Source: Xestospongia bergquistia (lineage: Eukaryota; Porifera; Demospongiae; Haplosclerida; Petrosiidae). From it: DNA of 64,000 nt. The first letter of the stretch is position 1, and every line of letters starts with the position of its first letter. Positions 48,461-60,846 of the stretch are shown here, piece after piece. The stretch lies in contig OZ014416.1 of assembly GCA_963965975.1 (NCBI GenBank), positions 5,828,001 to 5,892,000 on the forward strand, read 5' to 3'. Both the position numbers and the translations under genes were made by a program. The notes below the pieces were generated by a model. That model had not been told where the DNA came from. It did no database searches and saw only the letters and a list, made by a program, of their open reading frames with translations.

Positions 48461-50689
48461 TGTTATACAACACATAAAATTAGCAAATTTAGGTCAATCT
48501 AATGGAGTATGATCTAATTCCGTGTGTCATAAATGTTTGCCAATAATTGAAAATAATCAAATTAAATACTTGCAAAATTTTCCCACTGTTTATGATATAT
48601 AAAATTGTTTATACAGGACCAACCAATTCAAAACAAATGGACATGATTTTGGGATCTTTGTGGCTCAATTGGCATACTGTTATGTGTTTGAAAGACCTTG
48701 GGATTTTTAAAAGTATATATACATATGCTAGAAAACAAAATATTTCACAATATTGTAATGCTTAGGGTAAAATGGAAGTTATTATAAAAAATACTGATAG
48801 AGGAACTACTTAACAATCAATTATCATAAGTACCATGTACACTCCTAACAAATGATAAATTTCCTTAGAATTATAATATGAGACAAACATTGCTAAACTC
48901 TCCCATCCAAGAAAGCTTTAATTATCAGCCAATTTGCTAAATGACTACATGTTCCCACTTTTACTGAAGATATAACCTCTAAGTTGTCCCAAAAAACAAC
49001 CTATTAATGTCACTACCTCAATTAAAAAAAACCCTCAGATATCATAATTATTAGAAAAACAAATAAAAGTGATCAATGAATATTAATATAGGATCTAAAA
49101 CTTGATTATATCTCTACAAAAGAAGTCACTATCATTGAAAAAAATATTACAACAACATTAACTTCAGGTTAGAATTCTTTCATTGACAGAACTGAGAACA
49201 ACAATAATAGATTGTCTAGCCTTTACTTTCAGATCAAAATGCAGTAATAACAATGACAGACAACAACTAATCATGTAAACAATTAAAGCCCCTCTCACTT
49301 AGAAATAATCGAATGTTGACAACCTTACCTGTTCTTTTTGAAACAAGACCTATCCACATAAGAGCACAAATTCTTAACACACATTTACAACAATTATGAG
49401 AGATTTCCACTTATTTTAACACAAACTATTGCACAAGGTTACAACATTGGGCTACTTGCTATAGAGTGAGATCTGCAGTAAATACAAATACATTTTCAAA
49501 GGCTTTTCATAGAGTTTAACAATAGGAAACTTACATCAAAACAGAATAAACATGTCGATAGTCTTAATGTTGCCTTGATCAAGATGTACGGAAATTCAGC
49601 TTCTTAGAGAATTAAGGAAGGTAGAAATAGGTAAAAATAGCTACAGGATTTGTGAAATTATGAAACAGGATCAATCAACCAAGATATTATCTCCAAGTTC
49701 AATTATATCTTTAAATAATAACAAAAAGAATGTAAGAGCTCAGAATATGCAACATGCACATTATGTAACAGAAAGTTATAATTGTAAAATTATGTGCCAT
49801 GACTATGAGTGTGTCCACATGCTTATATGTGTACAAGTTTAGATACTACTGTATATGTTACTATATGTAAACGTATACATCTAATATACATATGGAAACT
49901 AGTGACAACATTGTCTGTAAAGACAGAACATCAGCAGATACCGACTATTCATATTTTATTGATGAAACAAAGAGAGACAGCTGAGAAAGAAATAAACTTA
50001 CAAGGATAATCTCTACATAAAGTTGGAGCCAGAATGGAGTCATTAATACTGAACAGAAAGCTCATAAGTTGTCATTGTTTTGAAGCATAATGGGTAGAAG
50101 TTAAATCTAACTGTTTAAGCCAAATTATGCTACATCTATTGAATAATAATACCTTGAACTTATTGTTAATAAATTATGACTTTTAATATTATTTATGCAT
50201 ATGCATTTTAGATATATCATTATTACCATATTTAACGTAACATTATCATTTAATGGCAAAATCTATAATCTGTAAATATAAATTAAGGAGCAATAACTTA
50301 CCATGTCATCCATTGTTTAGCAGTAGAAACTTTACTTTGTTCAATACAATTTGGTAGTTTTAGTATTCAGTACTCTACAGAGATAGTACATATATGCCAA
50401 TCACATAAGTAATAAATACAACATGTACAAAGAATACATATATATTATGTGTACATATGCAAATAAAGATATAAAAACTCAAATCAAGTTACTACAAAAT
50501 GTGACATTGGTTTTGAACTATCAGAAGTGCTAGCATTTTTATGTCCGAACAATACCAGTATGTACTTCAATAGGTGTATGTTTCTGGTGTGAAACCTCAA
50601 AGGAAATTATCAAACTATATTGAAAAAACACCATACTGATTGTTATAGAGACTTAGTGTACAATATTTGTGTCTATAAGTATTAATATA
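48461..50689. other. AT-rich stretch, no gene recognised
   Basis: Small frames at 48547-48765 and 49660-50009 have no recognisable domain, no paired splice sites and local base composition; I do not treat them as genes. Confidence 0.35.
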
Positions 50690-51300
50690 TTTATGTAATG
50701 AGGTACATGTTATAATGAATTTATAACCTATATATTTGAATTAGGCAAATTTATATAGCTTTGAGTGCTTTTTGAGCAATAGTAGCATAGTATGACTGTC
50801 AGAGAATCTACTTACACAGTTTGGAATTACCTGACACTGTATTCTCATCAATGTGACCTGCTTCATTCCTTTTGTGATAGCGGATTTGAATAATCATAAA
50901 ATTCTAGCGTTTTCTGTTTCCCATCTCGTTCAAAAAGACACTATAATTATAATAATAGTAATTAAATCGTATTAACTTAAAATATGCAATTGGCCAATTA
51001 TATTTTTAGTGTTAACGGATATCAAGTAGCACTCTAAGAGACACTATGCTATCACTGTGATTTTGAATGGAAAGCGAAGACACATTACAGAGAAATTGAT
51101 GATGTACGGCCTTCTCCACCTAGTAGAAGGGCTAGGAGATCTTTTTTCTCCATATCCAAGGCTATTGACGATGCTACTATCTTTGAAGAAACAGACTCAA
51201 ATCAGATTTCTATGGGAATGGCATTCCAATTCAACCACGTGTCCTATTGGCCGAACTCGACGCACGCATTGATCGCAGTGTACTGCCTTCTTGCCTTTCA
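50690..51300 (+). repeat. Duplicated flank F, copy 3 (diverged)
   Basis: ACTTACACAGTTTGGAATTA, then CTGAC..., then CATCAATGTGACCTGCTTCATT match copies 1 and 2 in the same orientation. The plus frame at about 51057-51300 keeps SFFSISKAIDDATIFEETDS, paralogous to SLFSVSKAIGDASMLEETDS in copy 1. Conservation of this peptide over nucleotide divergence hints it was once coding. Confidence 0.6.
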
Positions 51301-51469
51301 TAAGAGGATACAATTCAATGACAGACTTCAATTGGTATTATCATTAAATAGAAAAATAGTTCAGTATCATTAAATAGAAAAGTTAAATGAATAGAAAAAA
51401 ATTTCCACAAAATCCCTTTTCTCTATTGCATATATATAAAATATTGTATTCCTTCATTAATCAACAGGC

Positions 51470-51612
51470 AGAGCTACAAAAAAAATTAAAGCTAGTAGCA
51501 AAATGTTAGAAGACAAGTTTGACAATGCACCATGTGAAATTAAGAACTTCATAAGTACTAGTGGTTTCAAGGTCAAAGGTTTAGAAAGAGACAAGAGTTT
51601 CATTGGATGTTA
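51470..51612 (+). CDS. Unrecognised exon (segment G, open copy)
   Basis: After a CAACAG acceptor the frame reads AELQKKLKLVAKMLEDKFDN, then CEIKNFISTSGFKVKGLERD, and stays open to about 51612 where AGTAAG donors follow. A second piece at about 51760-51890 (LFNKLFKNKVNVNIAMTII, EEKSLVDDSITEIKDMF) is also open. Both are charged and helical. The paralogous copy at 33480-33830 is broken. I do not recognise the family; it may belong to a large lineage-specific gene family whose other exons include the SKAIDDA peptide 200 bp upstream. Confidence 0.4.
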
Positions 51613-52060
51613 TAGTAAGCTAAGTAAGTAAAATAAGTTTATTTTAATCATTAAAATACCAGAATATCATTGGAAAATCATATAAAACACTAAAGGACAG
51701 AAGATGTTTAATGGACATTTGAGTATGTCATATTCTTTCATTCATATTTATATAGCTATCCTTATTTAACAAACTATTCAAGAACAAAGTGAATGTGAAC
51801 ATTGCAATGACAATTATTACTGAAGAAAAATCCCTAGTAGATGATTCTATCACTGAAATAAAAGATATGTTCTTGTTTTTATCTGAATAAACTTCATTTT
51901 AATTATAACTAACAGAGACATAATATATCATACCAAAAAAATTGACAACAGAGAAAAAAAGAACTTATAAGGATAATTTTTGATATCCTTCATAAAAACA
52001 AAAATATAGTTAACTATTGACATAGAAAAAGCTGTTTGTATGACCAAACACAATAATAAT

Positions 52061-54440
52061 TGTCCATTACTTTAGTTACATGACAAGATTATGAACTATA
52101 TCTATTTGTTTAGGAACTTGCTGATATAATCAATCTAGTAGATGTAGAGCAAACAAAATACAGAAAAAAACATCTCAACTCCAATATGGTACATACTGTA
52201 TGTAGCTTTGATATACAATGTATTGTTGTATTTATTACTAACACTAGCAAGAGACAACTTTGTCTAGTTTAGAAATGTAGTAGTCATGATTTATACTACT
52301 CTTGTCACTTGTCAACATGATTCTGTTATTTACATGTGTTTTCCATGTGCAATCATATTATAAGGACTAATTGTTTGCTCAAATTTATTCAGCTGTGGTA
52401 GTGACATTCCATGTACATGAAAACATGCTAAATAAAAAAGATAACAGAGGTTGTTTAGAACAATGCAATATCGTAATATCTATGAAAATATGCAAGTTAC
52501 AATGGCAACTATATCACAAGTGTGACAATTGGCAATGTAGTTTAACTGCAATGGATATGATATATCATAATGGTATAAATTTTTGTGGGGGCTTTATTTC
52601 GCTGTATTTGTGGGTTGTTGTTTTATCACGAAATTTAACTTTTATTCCACCCACATATACTCACGTGAACAGCTACTGCAAAGGGATCATGTCAGTTACT
52701 TTTTCTCTTTTACATGTACACTGAAGTACTTCTCTGTAAACTGGCTCCCAGATTTCCTTGTATATATAATACCCTCTTACCATGGATTTATAGGAATAGC
52801 TAGCCATTCTTTGCAAAAATCATGCTATTATTAACGGAAAACATGTACAAACTAAATTAAAACTTATTGTTTATGTTGTTATATATCAAGACCATATGTA
52901 ATAAATCTCACTTAGCTTGTTCATTTTATTGTATTGTATTTTCTCTCTAATTATAGCAATAATAAAGATGACAAAATGTTTAAATAATGTAGTGATCAGT
53001 GATTACTTTTAAGAATTTTTTTTATATCTGCTCATAACTGTTATTTTTTCTATTCAAACAAATCTTAATTGTTTATATGTATTTTTTCTGGTCATATAAT
53101 TTTTAAAGGAAAATCAGTATGACATATGTTTAAAGGCATTAATCCTAAACTAATAGTCTTGACATTATCTTATATAACTGAGTTATTATTAAAACGTTTT
53201 CTACTTTGACGCATGTATTTGTAACACCTTTATAGTGAGGGCATGCTACCATCGTGTGTACCATGACAACAGTCCACTGATAAAAGTTATGAATATATTT
53301 ACTTGTGTTGGTGTGGAAATATGTGACATAGACCTAATAATTTGAAAACCATTCACGTTCCACCCATATTGCATTATTAAGGCATCATGTGATAAATTCT
53401 ATACCATATATGGTATACTTTTGCGGAGAAAACAGCAAGGAAGGTTCTGAATCAAACAGTGTTTGTGATTTAGTTGTTGACATAAGTAAGTAAACTACTA
53501 TTTCTTATTATTAACTGTATTGATCTTTAGACAAAAATATAAATTATAAGATTATATTATATTTATATACTGTATGTGTCAGCTTGCAGGTGCTTCATAT
53601 GTATTGAGCCCTCCTCCTAGTAGTAGAGGTTTTGACAGTTTTGATGGTACCAAGATAATATAGTATGTGATTTATATTTCAAGTGTTACCGATCAGCCTC
53701 AGTGGGACAGGCTAAGATTAGCATATTTTGATCCCTAGCACATAAACCTTAAATGTTCAATGTTAAGCTATATTGTCTGAATGACGAAGATACAAAGCTT
53801 GTGCTATCTTGCTTGATTTCAATCACTGCTTTAGATATACTGTGCCGATGTTTGTCCATTAAGATTGGCTTATTAGCATTAGCTAACATACAGAAAGATT
53901 GGCATTTTCTTTGTAGTACAAGTAATATATTATGCACTTGTCTACAATACACAACAGTATGAAACTTTTGGGATCTTCCATGCAGTGGGACAGTCCAAAC
54001 GTTTGAGCACATACTTTAATGCTAAATGTTTAGCATTAGGGAAAAAAGATGGAGGTCCCTATAGGTCACTGACTGGACCTGAACTAACCCTAGCATTGGA
54101 TGTTATCTATATTCTGTAAGAAAACTTGCCACAATAATTTGTCATTAAAGTGATCTGTGCCTCCCTAACCTTAAAATTGTACACTCTAATTGTTAGAGCA
54201 AACTTGAGATCCAGTCATGTAATGAAGGAGATTATCATAAAACTTCATGATGTTGCATTAGTAACATCATCAAGTATCTCTGTATGAGTGTGTACCTAGG
54301 TTTTAGGAAGATTTAGATGTGGGGTTAGGAAACTTTTTAATATAATAGACCCACTAGCCAATGTACGGCAAGCTATCCCCTAACAAAACTTAAATATCTC
54401 ATTCAAGTTTTGCAATATCTAAGGTGCCGCGGTCCCTCTA
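52061..54440. other. Mostly non-coding, no gene recognised
   Basis: Frames at 52371-52834 and 53749-54012 lack domains and splice context. A short exon-like piece near 53425-53486 ends in a GTAAGT donor (GSESNSVCDLVVDI) but has no partner. Confidence 0.3.
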
Positions 54441-54837
54441 CCTGTGATATAACGGGTGTATAACGTCACTAACGGGACGTTATACACATACCCGCCGAGA
54501 AGGCCCAGGGAAATATGAACACGTGGGCTTGACTTGCAAAGTGCGCCACGCAAATTTTGATATATATGGAGGCGTGGTTTTCAACAAGTCATTAATTATC
54601 GCATATTTCACATCTTGCAAATCGTTATTACAACCACGTGTGAAGTAACTAGAGGTAAGCTGTTGTCAAGTATGTCAATTCTTTTACTTACATGCCTCTG
54701 TCTGGCTGTCTTCTATATGGATTAAACTTTTAATCGCAATTGATCAATGCAATAAAGTACTTTAAGTTCGAAATACAACTTTGATTGTTGAATTGAGCAA
54801 TGTTGAGATCTTGTTATAAGACCTACAACAACTACAA
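54441..54837 (+). promoter_or_regulatory. GC-richer promoter-like island with a strong inverted repeat
   Basis: The composition rises sharply above the surroundings. GTGTATAACGTC (54456-54467) and its exact complement (54476-54487) form a 12-bp stem with an 8-nt loop, extendable with a 2-nt bulge to outer GGG/CCC pairs. AACGTCA is CRE-like. At about 54655 AACTAGAG is followed by a GTAAGC donor, as at the end of a first exon. Gypsy element B begins 180 bp further on. A host promoter and first intron hit by the element is a reasonable reading, not proven. Confidence 0.35.
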
Positions 54838-55063
54838 TGTGATATCCTCTTAACTCTTTTCAACTCTTTAACACTTAGGTTTTGTTTGTAATTATGTTAG
54901 TTAGTGTCTCTACTGTAAATTGGTGCTAATTGTGTTAATAGTTTTGTCACTTAGCTCTTTTGTTTATTGTTATTGATTTTGTATAAATAGGATTTAGTTT
55001 TTACTTGTACTAGAGTTTCCATTCTATCCATTAAAATTATTTCAACGTAACTTAAATACCACA
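54838..55063 (+). repeat. 5' LTR of Gypsy element B
   Basis: 226 bp, TG...CA. TATAAATAG at about 54980-54990 is a plausible TATA box (TTTTGTATAAATAGG) and an ATTAAA polyadenylation-like signal follows. Confidence 0.9.
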
Positions 55064-55078
55064 ATTGGCGACGAGGGT
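55064..55078 (+). other. Primer-binding site of Gypsy element B
   Basis: One base inside the LTR the sequence reads TTGGCGACGAGGG, the same as in element C and different from A. The priming tRNA was not identified. Confidence 0.7.
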
Positions 55079-55098
55079 TGTGGATTTTCGCTATTATC

Positions 55099-56439
55099 AT
55101 GGCAACTTCACACTTCGGAACTCTCAAAGAATTTAACTGAAATGAGGGATCAATCACCGCATATCTGGAACGTGTTGACCTTTACTTTACTGCAAACTCT
55201 GTTCCAGGGAACAAGCAAGTTCCTATTCTTCTGACCTGTATTGGTACATCTACATATACTCTTCTCAGTGATCTTGCTCCATATCCACCCAGCACCAAGT
55301 CCCTGGCCAAGATCTCAGATGTTCTACGGAAGCATTATGAACCAAAGAGAGCCATCATAGCTGAATGGTATCACTTTCACAAACGTAATCAAGCCGTGGG
55401 GGAATCTATTGCTGATTATGACGTTGCTCTACGCAAGCTAGCGACTAACTGAAAATTCAGGGACTACCTAGAGGATGCTCTTCGTGACTGATTTGTATGT
55501 GGGCTGAGTAACGAAGCGATACAGCGACATTTACTTTCCGAGCCTGACCTCACTCTCACCAAAGCGATGGAACTAGCGCAAGGTATGGAAGCCGCTGAAC
55601 GTAACTCCAAATCCCTTAATGGTACCGAGTTCGCCGTTAGAAAACTTCGTGGCAAACCTCCGCCTTGACCTAAGACGCAACAACCATGTTACCGATGTGG
55701 GAAGTCAAATCACTCACCTATGGATTGTAAATTTAAGGACGTTGAATGTCATTCATGTGGAAAGAAAGGCCATATTGCCCCAGCTTGCCGAACTAAACAT
55801 CAGGAACGGACCAACGCAGCCACTGGACGAATTAAGAAACCTTTCACAGCCAATGTTGTGAATGAGGACAGCATCGACGCTACCGACTCCGATAGTGATG
55901 AACACTATTTATTTAAGCTGCGTGAATCATCCTCCCATCCAATGGAAGTAACCGTGACCGTCGAAGACAAACCACTTGTTATGGAGGTAGACACCGGCGC
56001 CGTCGTATCTATCACCTCAGAAGCAACTCGAACGAAATTATTACCACATCTGAAATTACATAAGTCCAAGGTTGTCCTGAAGACATACACGGATGAACCT
56101 ATACAAGTTAAAGGACAACTTAATGTCCAAGTTAGCTACAAAGGACAGACTTCACCTCTAAAACTGGTGGTGGTTAATGGGGCTGGTCCAAACCTCTTTG
56201 GAAGGAACTGGCTGAAGTACATCCGACTGGACTGGCACAGAATTGCCACAGTACAGCCTGGGTCTCAAAGAGTGCAAGCTCTGTTGCAACAACACTCAAA
56301 CCTCTTTAAAGATGAGCTAGGAACTGTCAATTCATACAAGGCAACTTTTCACATCAAACCCGAAGCCACGCCGAACTTTTTCAAACCTCGTCCTGTCCCA
56401 TTTGCAATTAAAGGTGCTGTAGAAAAGGAACTGGATTGA
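55099..56439 (+). pseudogene. gag: Gag-protease part of Gypsy element B, five in-frame TGA stops
   Basis: Starting at the ATG of 55099, all coding landmarks lie in one frame. There is a capsid-like region (ITAYLERVDLYF, ADYDVALRKLAT), two CX2CX4HX4C knuckles (CYRCGKSNHSPMDC about 55684, CHSCGKKGHIAPAC about 55750), a protease motif VDTGA near 55987, and the start of reverse transcriptase. TGA codons interrupt it at 55138, 55450, 55489, 55666 and 56437. Several stand where related proteins tend to have Arg, as expected if CGA decays to TGA. No Gag-to-Pol frame change is visible, so a single polyprotein was the ancestral plan. Confidence 0.85.
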
Positions 56440-58815
56440 CTGGAACAACAAGGAATAATCAGGAAGGTCGACCACAGTGACTGGGCTGCACCTATTGTTT
56501 AGTGCCTAAGAAAGATGGAAGGTTCCACCTGTGTGGTGACTACAAGGTCACAATAAACCAAGCTCTCACAGTAAACCATTACCCACTTCTCAAGCCTGAA
56601 GATTTGTTTGCTACATTAGCAAATGGAAAACATTTTACCAAGTTAAATCTTTCACAAGCCTACTTACAACTAGCACTGGCGGAAGATTCTATGAAGTATG
56701 TCACAATAAACACACACCAAGGTCTATACCAATTCACTAGATTGCCATTTGGAATTGCATCAGCACCAGCTATTTTTCAGAGGCTCATGGATAAGATCCT
56801 ACACGGACTGCCAGGAGTCATTTGTTATATCGATGACATATTAATCACAGGAAAAGATGACGAAGAACATCTTCAACATTTAGCAGCTGTGCTAAACAGA
56901 TTAGAAGAGCACAATTTCAGACTTAAGAAGGACAAATGTCACTTCCTTATACCCTCTGTCGAGTATCTTGGACATCAAATTGATCAACAAGAAATTCATG
57001 CAGTACCTAGCAAAGTGGAAGCCATCACCAACGCTCCACCACCTAGTAACGTCCAAGAACTTCGGTCATTTCTTGGCTTACTCAATTACTACCGAAAATT
57101 TATTCGAAGTCTCTCAAGTATTTTACACCCACTCAACGGTCTGCTTCATGCAAATCAAAAGTGGAAATGGACTGATGAATGCACAAAAGAATTTAAAGAA
57201 GCCAAAAGACAATTAGTTTCTGCCAATGTATTGACCCATTACAACCCCACTCTACCCATCAATCTTGCAGCTGACGCCTCTGCCTATGGAATAGGAGCTG
57301 TAATTTCTCATGTCCTGCCAGATGGATCAGAAAAACCAATTTCCTTTGCCTCACGCACATTGACTAGTGCAGACAAAAACTATTCACAGCTTGAAAAAGA
57401 AGCTCTCTCTTTGATTTTTGGAGTTCGTAAATTCCACCAATATCTTTACAGAAGAAAATTTACCCTCATAACCGACCACAAACCCCTCACTGCAATTTTT
57501 GGCTCAAAGAAAGGAATTCCTTCTTTAGCTGCTGCTCGTTTACAGCGATGGGGACTTCTTTTGTCAGGTTATGATTACAATATTTGTTTTAAACCTACTG
57601 AAAACCATAGCAATGCTGATGGACTGACAAGACTTCCACTACATGACCAAGAAGCAGTTGGTGAAACGAAAACAGTTACCATCTTCAATCTCTCTCAAAT
57701 TCAAGCCTTACCAGTCACCTGTAATCAAGTTCAGGTTGCCACTAGGCGTGATCCCATTCTTAGCAAGATTGTTGATTATGTGAGGAGGGGATGGCCAAAG
57801 CAAGTGCCAGATAACATTCGGCCATATCAATCAAAACAAGAAGAAATTACTATTGAAAGTGGATGCCTACTATGGGGTATTCGTGTCATTATTCCAAAAA
57901 GACTACAAGATCAAATTCTACAGACACTTCACCAGAACTACCCAGGAGTCACTAGAATGAAAGCTATAGCTAGAAGCTACATGTGGTGGTTGGGAATTGA
58001 CAAGGATATTGAGAATTTAGCAAAGTCATGTCTTCCTTGCCTTGAAAACAAATCACAACCAGCTGCTGCACCTTTACACCCGTGGATCTGGCCTACCACA
58101 CCATGGAAAAGAATTCACATCGATTTTGCAGGTCCTTTCCTGGACAAGATGTTCCTAGTAGTGGTGGATGCACACTCAAAATGGCCAGAAGTAATTCAAA
58201 TGCCTTCAACAGCCTCTTTCAAAACTATTGAAGCACTCAGGAATCTCTTTGCAAAGTAGGGTCTCCCAGAACAATTAGTATCAGACAATGGACCACAGTT
58301 CATCTCTGAAGAATTTGGTGAGTTTATGAAAGTTAATGGAATTAAGCATATTCGTAGTGCTCTATATCACCCCTCTACAAACGGGTTGGCAGAAAGGTTT
58401 GTTCAAACTTTCAAGAGAGCTATGAAGACTAGTGCTCAAGATGAACCAAATCTCAGTACTCGATTATCACAGTTCTTACTTGGGTATTGATCAACATGTC
58501 AAGCAGCGACACTTTTCAAAAGGCCAACTTGTGATGGTCAAGGACTATATTCTCAAGAAATGGATACCTGGAAAATTAGTGAACACTACTGGACCACTGT
58601 CTTATTCAATTCAGATTGAAAATGGAAGGATAATTCGCCGTCATGTTGATCACATTAAATCTCGTTCGGTGATTACTGTCAAATCTCCTCACAACCTTAT
58701 ACCAATGATACTATGGAGTTGGATTTGTTTCCAACACCAAATACTGATCATTTTGAACCTACACCTACTCCAGTTGTTCAACAAGAACCTGTTCAAGAAC
58801 GTTGCTACCCATTAA
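56440..58815 (+). pseudogene. pol: Pol of Gypsy element B (RT, RNase H, integrase), broken
   Basis: A one-base loss near 56500 changes frame inside the N-terminal reverse-transcriptase region. The frame 56502-58259 then holds LNLSQAYLQL, LPFGIASAPAIFQRLMD, YIDDIL (about 56828), RNase H (ADASAYGIGAV, TDHKPL, NADGLTRLP) and the integrase N-terminus. The integrase zinc finger is altered: HQNYPG replaces the usual second-His HPG, while CLPC remains. D of HIDFAG and D of VSDNGPQF are present, but a TAG at 58257 separates them; GLAERFVQTF with its Glu follows in frame. Near 58485 sequence is missing before VKQRHFSKGQLVMVKDY, the C-terminal domain, in another frame. Confidence 0.88.
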
Positions 58816-58866
58816 GGTCAAGTCGACATCCTCCTTCACGATATCAACCAGGACTGTCGCACTTAA

Positions 58867-58878
58867 CAGGGGAGGAAA
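58867..58878 (+). other. Polypurine tract of Gypsy element B
   Basis: AGGGGAGGAAA directly before the 3' LTR. Confidence 0.75.
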
Positions 58879-59104
58879 TGTGATATCCTCTCAACTCTTT
58901 TCAATTCTTTAACACTTAGGTTTTGTTTGTAATTATGTTAGTTAGTATCTCTACTGTAAATTGGTGCTAATTGTGTTAATAATTTTGTCACTTAGCTCTT
59001 TTGTTTATTGTTATTGATTTTGTATAAATAGGATTTAGTTTTTACTTGTACTAGAGTTACCATTCTATCCATTAAAATTATTTCAACGTAACTTAAATAC
59101 CACA
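58879..59104 (+). repeat. 3' LTR of Gypsy element B
   Basis: 226 bp, five substitutions from the 5' copy. It is preceded by the polypurine tract AGGGGAGGAAA. Confidence 0.9.
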
Positions 59105-59555
59105 TACAAAACCACTGACCATCAATTCTATCCTAATCAAAGCTAGTCGCAAATCAGTAGGAATAACAGAAGAGCTCCCATCAAAAAGAAAATCTAAAAA
59201 AAAGCTATTCCATGATAATGACAAGTCTGATCATTATTCTAAAAGTGAAAAAGGTGAAACAAATAAAGGAACCAGCTTTATTAAACTTGAGGGTTTTTTA
59301 AGTTTTTAGATGCTCTCATTCTTGGCAAAAGAGGATGTTTTATAACAAAATCATTACAAAGTTCATTTTGAAGTTTTGCTGTCAAGTAACAAATTTTATT
59401 ACACCTCTGTGTTGTAAGAACACCAAAAGGATAAATTAGATGCATTATCTACAGTAAATGAATACCCATATACAAATTTTACAGGAAGCAAGAGTGAATG
59501 CCAATCATAACAAGTACATATTGCATCTCTATAGTCACCTTTTTAAAGATGAAAG
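59105..59555. other. Short stretch after element B, no gene recognised
   Basis: Basic frames (KRKSKKKLFHDN) are short and without splice context. Confidence 0.3.
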
Positions 59556-60470
59556 TCATGTTCCTGAATGGTCAAAGCTGATAGTCAGGAAGAAATTTCC
59601 CTCTCTATGGCAATTAATATTCTTCAAATATTGACAATCAATAGGTAGTGTATCATGAAGGTCACAAGCAAGATGGGTAAACTCCTGAGCAGTAGTTATC
59701 TTCAGATTCTTCTTCATGTCTTGTTGTTCTAACTGAATCTTAATTGGAAAACACTTGGTCTGATTTAACACTAAATGTACGGGAGGAGGTGTCACCTGAG
59801 AAGACACTCTGTATTGTAAAAGAAATGAATTACAAAGGTTAATACTACCCATGCTTCCAAGATGACTGGAAAGAGTATATCAAATCTTAGAGCATCCTTA
59901 CCACACAACTGTGGAATTAGTCCAGATTGCATGGATAATTCTTCATAGATCTTGGATATTATGACAAGTTCTGAAAAAATAAGTCCACTTATCAAACACA
60001 TCATGAATAAGAGCACTGCAGGCTGCCTGAGGGTACATTTTAGCAATATCTAAGATGGTTCTGAATTCAGTAATTCAATTATTAATAAATGATGTTGTTC
60101 ACTTAACAATAAAACATTTGGTACCAATTGGACAACCCAGAACATTTCTACCATCAGAAGTAATTGATACATCTGTGAATTCAAAGAGTGCATGAAAACA
60201 AGCACTACACAACAATCCAATAGGCACAAATGAAAATATTACAAAGAGCAGCTGTCAATTTAAAGAATTAAAAGTATTGGAGACATCCACCAATAAAAGT
60301 TTCTCCTTATCTTCAGACTCAAACATTCTCATAATACAACAGATGACAGCCTCATAATTAATGTTTTGACATTCACAAAGTTGTGAGCAGCCATCCACAT
60401 TGACAATGTTGTGTTCAATGACCAATAAAATTTCTTTACTTATAGTATAGCAACAGATCTCTCCAATTTA
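59556..60470 (-). pseudogene. Decayed reverse-transcriptase retroelement of a non-Gypsy type
   Basis: On the minus strand from about 60420: CECQNINYEAVICCIMRMF, then LLLVDVSNTFNSLN, which is RT motif A of the D.SNAFN kind, then a TGA and a weakly kept GCPIGT (usual GTTQGDP). Further on: YPQAACSALIHDVFDKWTYF, GLIPQLCGKDALRFD, and SSQVTPPPVHLVLNQTK. This order recalls retroelement RT proteins common in sponges and cnidarians with LVDASNAFNSLNR, TQGDP, HG...KW.Y..RT and LIPALTG landmarks. Multiple stops and shifts break it. I did not assign LINE or DIRS type. The catalytic YxDD is not seen. Confidence 0.5.
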
Positions 60471-60602
60471 CCTACAGAGTGAACCCTGGGGCATTTATTG
60501 AGGGCAATTAACTAACACACAACAAGGGATGAGATTCCAATTTGGTGAAGATATGTCACACATAGTCTTCTTCAAAGAGAAGAAAGAGATTCATAGAGAT
60601 TG
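60471..60602. other. Spacer before Gypsy element C
   Basis: No feature seen. Confidence 0.3.
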
Positions 60603-60846
60603 TGTAGTGATCTAGTAGACTAGTACACCTTCAAATAGAAACAACTGATTGATAAATGAAAGTGCTGACGAACAGTAATAAGTTTTAGAAAACACATGTA
60701 CACACGTTTATATATGGAAATCCATAGAATATTCTAGAAGTTCTACATGTGGTTTCACACCCACAAAACCATAACATATTAGCATAATTATATTAGCATG
60801 AAAAGAATATTAAGTTAAGATTATCAAGAGTTATTGAGATACCACA
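60603..60846 (-). repeat. 3' LTR of Gypsy element C
   Basis: In element orientation starts TGTGGTATCTCAATAAC and ends ATCACTACA. The matching copy begins at 63785. Confidence 0.9.

Larger units (their letters stand above)
54838..59104 (+). mobile_element. Ty3/Gypsy LTR retrotransposon B, complete ends but dead coding region
   Basis: 4267 bp with 226-bp LTRs (54838-55063; 58879-59104) differing at five positions by eye, and a 5-bp target duplication TACAA (54833-54837; 59105-59109). Gag and Pol lie in one frame, unlike element A. Five TGA stops, one frame-changing deletion near 56500, a TAG at 58257 and a deletion near 58485 make it non-functional. The architecture resembles the gypsy group often annotated as K02A2.6-like. 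Confidence 0.93.

Noticed and set aside
53749..54012. Overlapping frames on both strands (69 and 87 codons)
   Set aside because: Neither has a domain, splice context or unusual composition.
55138..56439. TGA stops in element B as programmed readthrough or selenocysteine
   Set aside because: There are many of them, scattered, together with frameshifts and a TAG; ordinary decay explains them.
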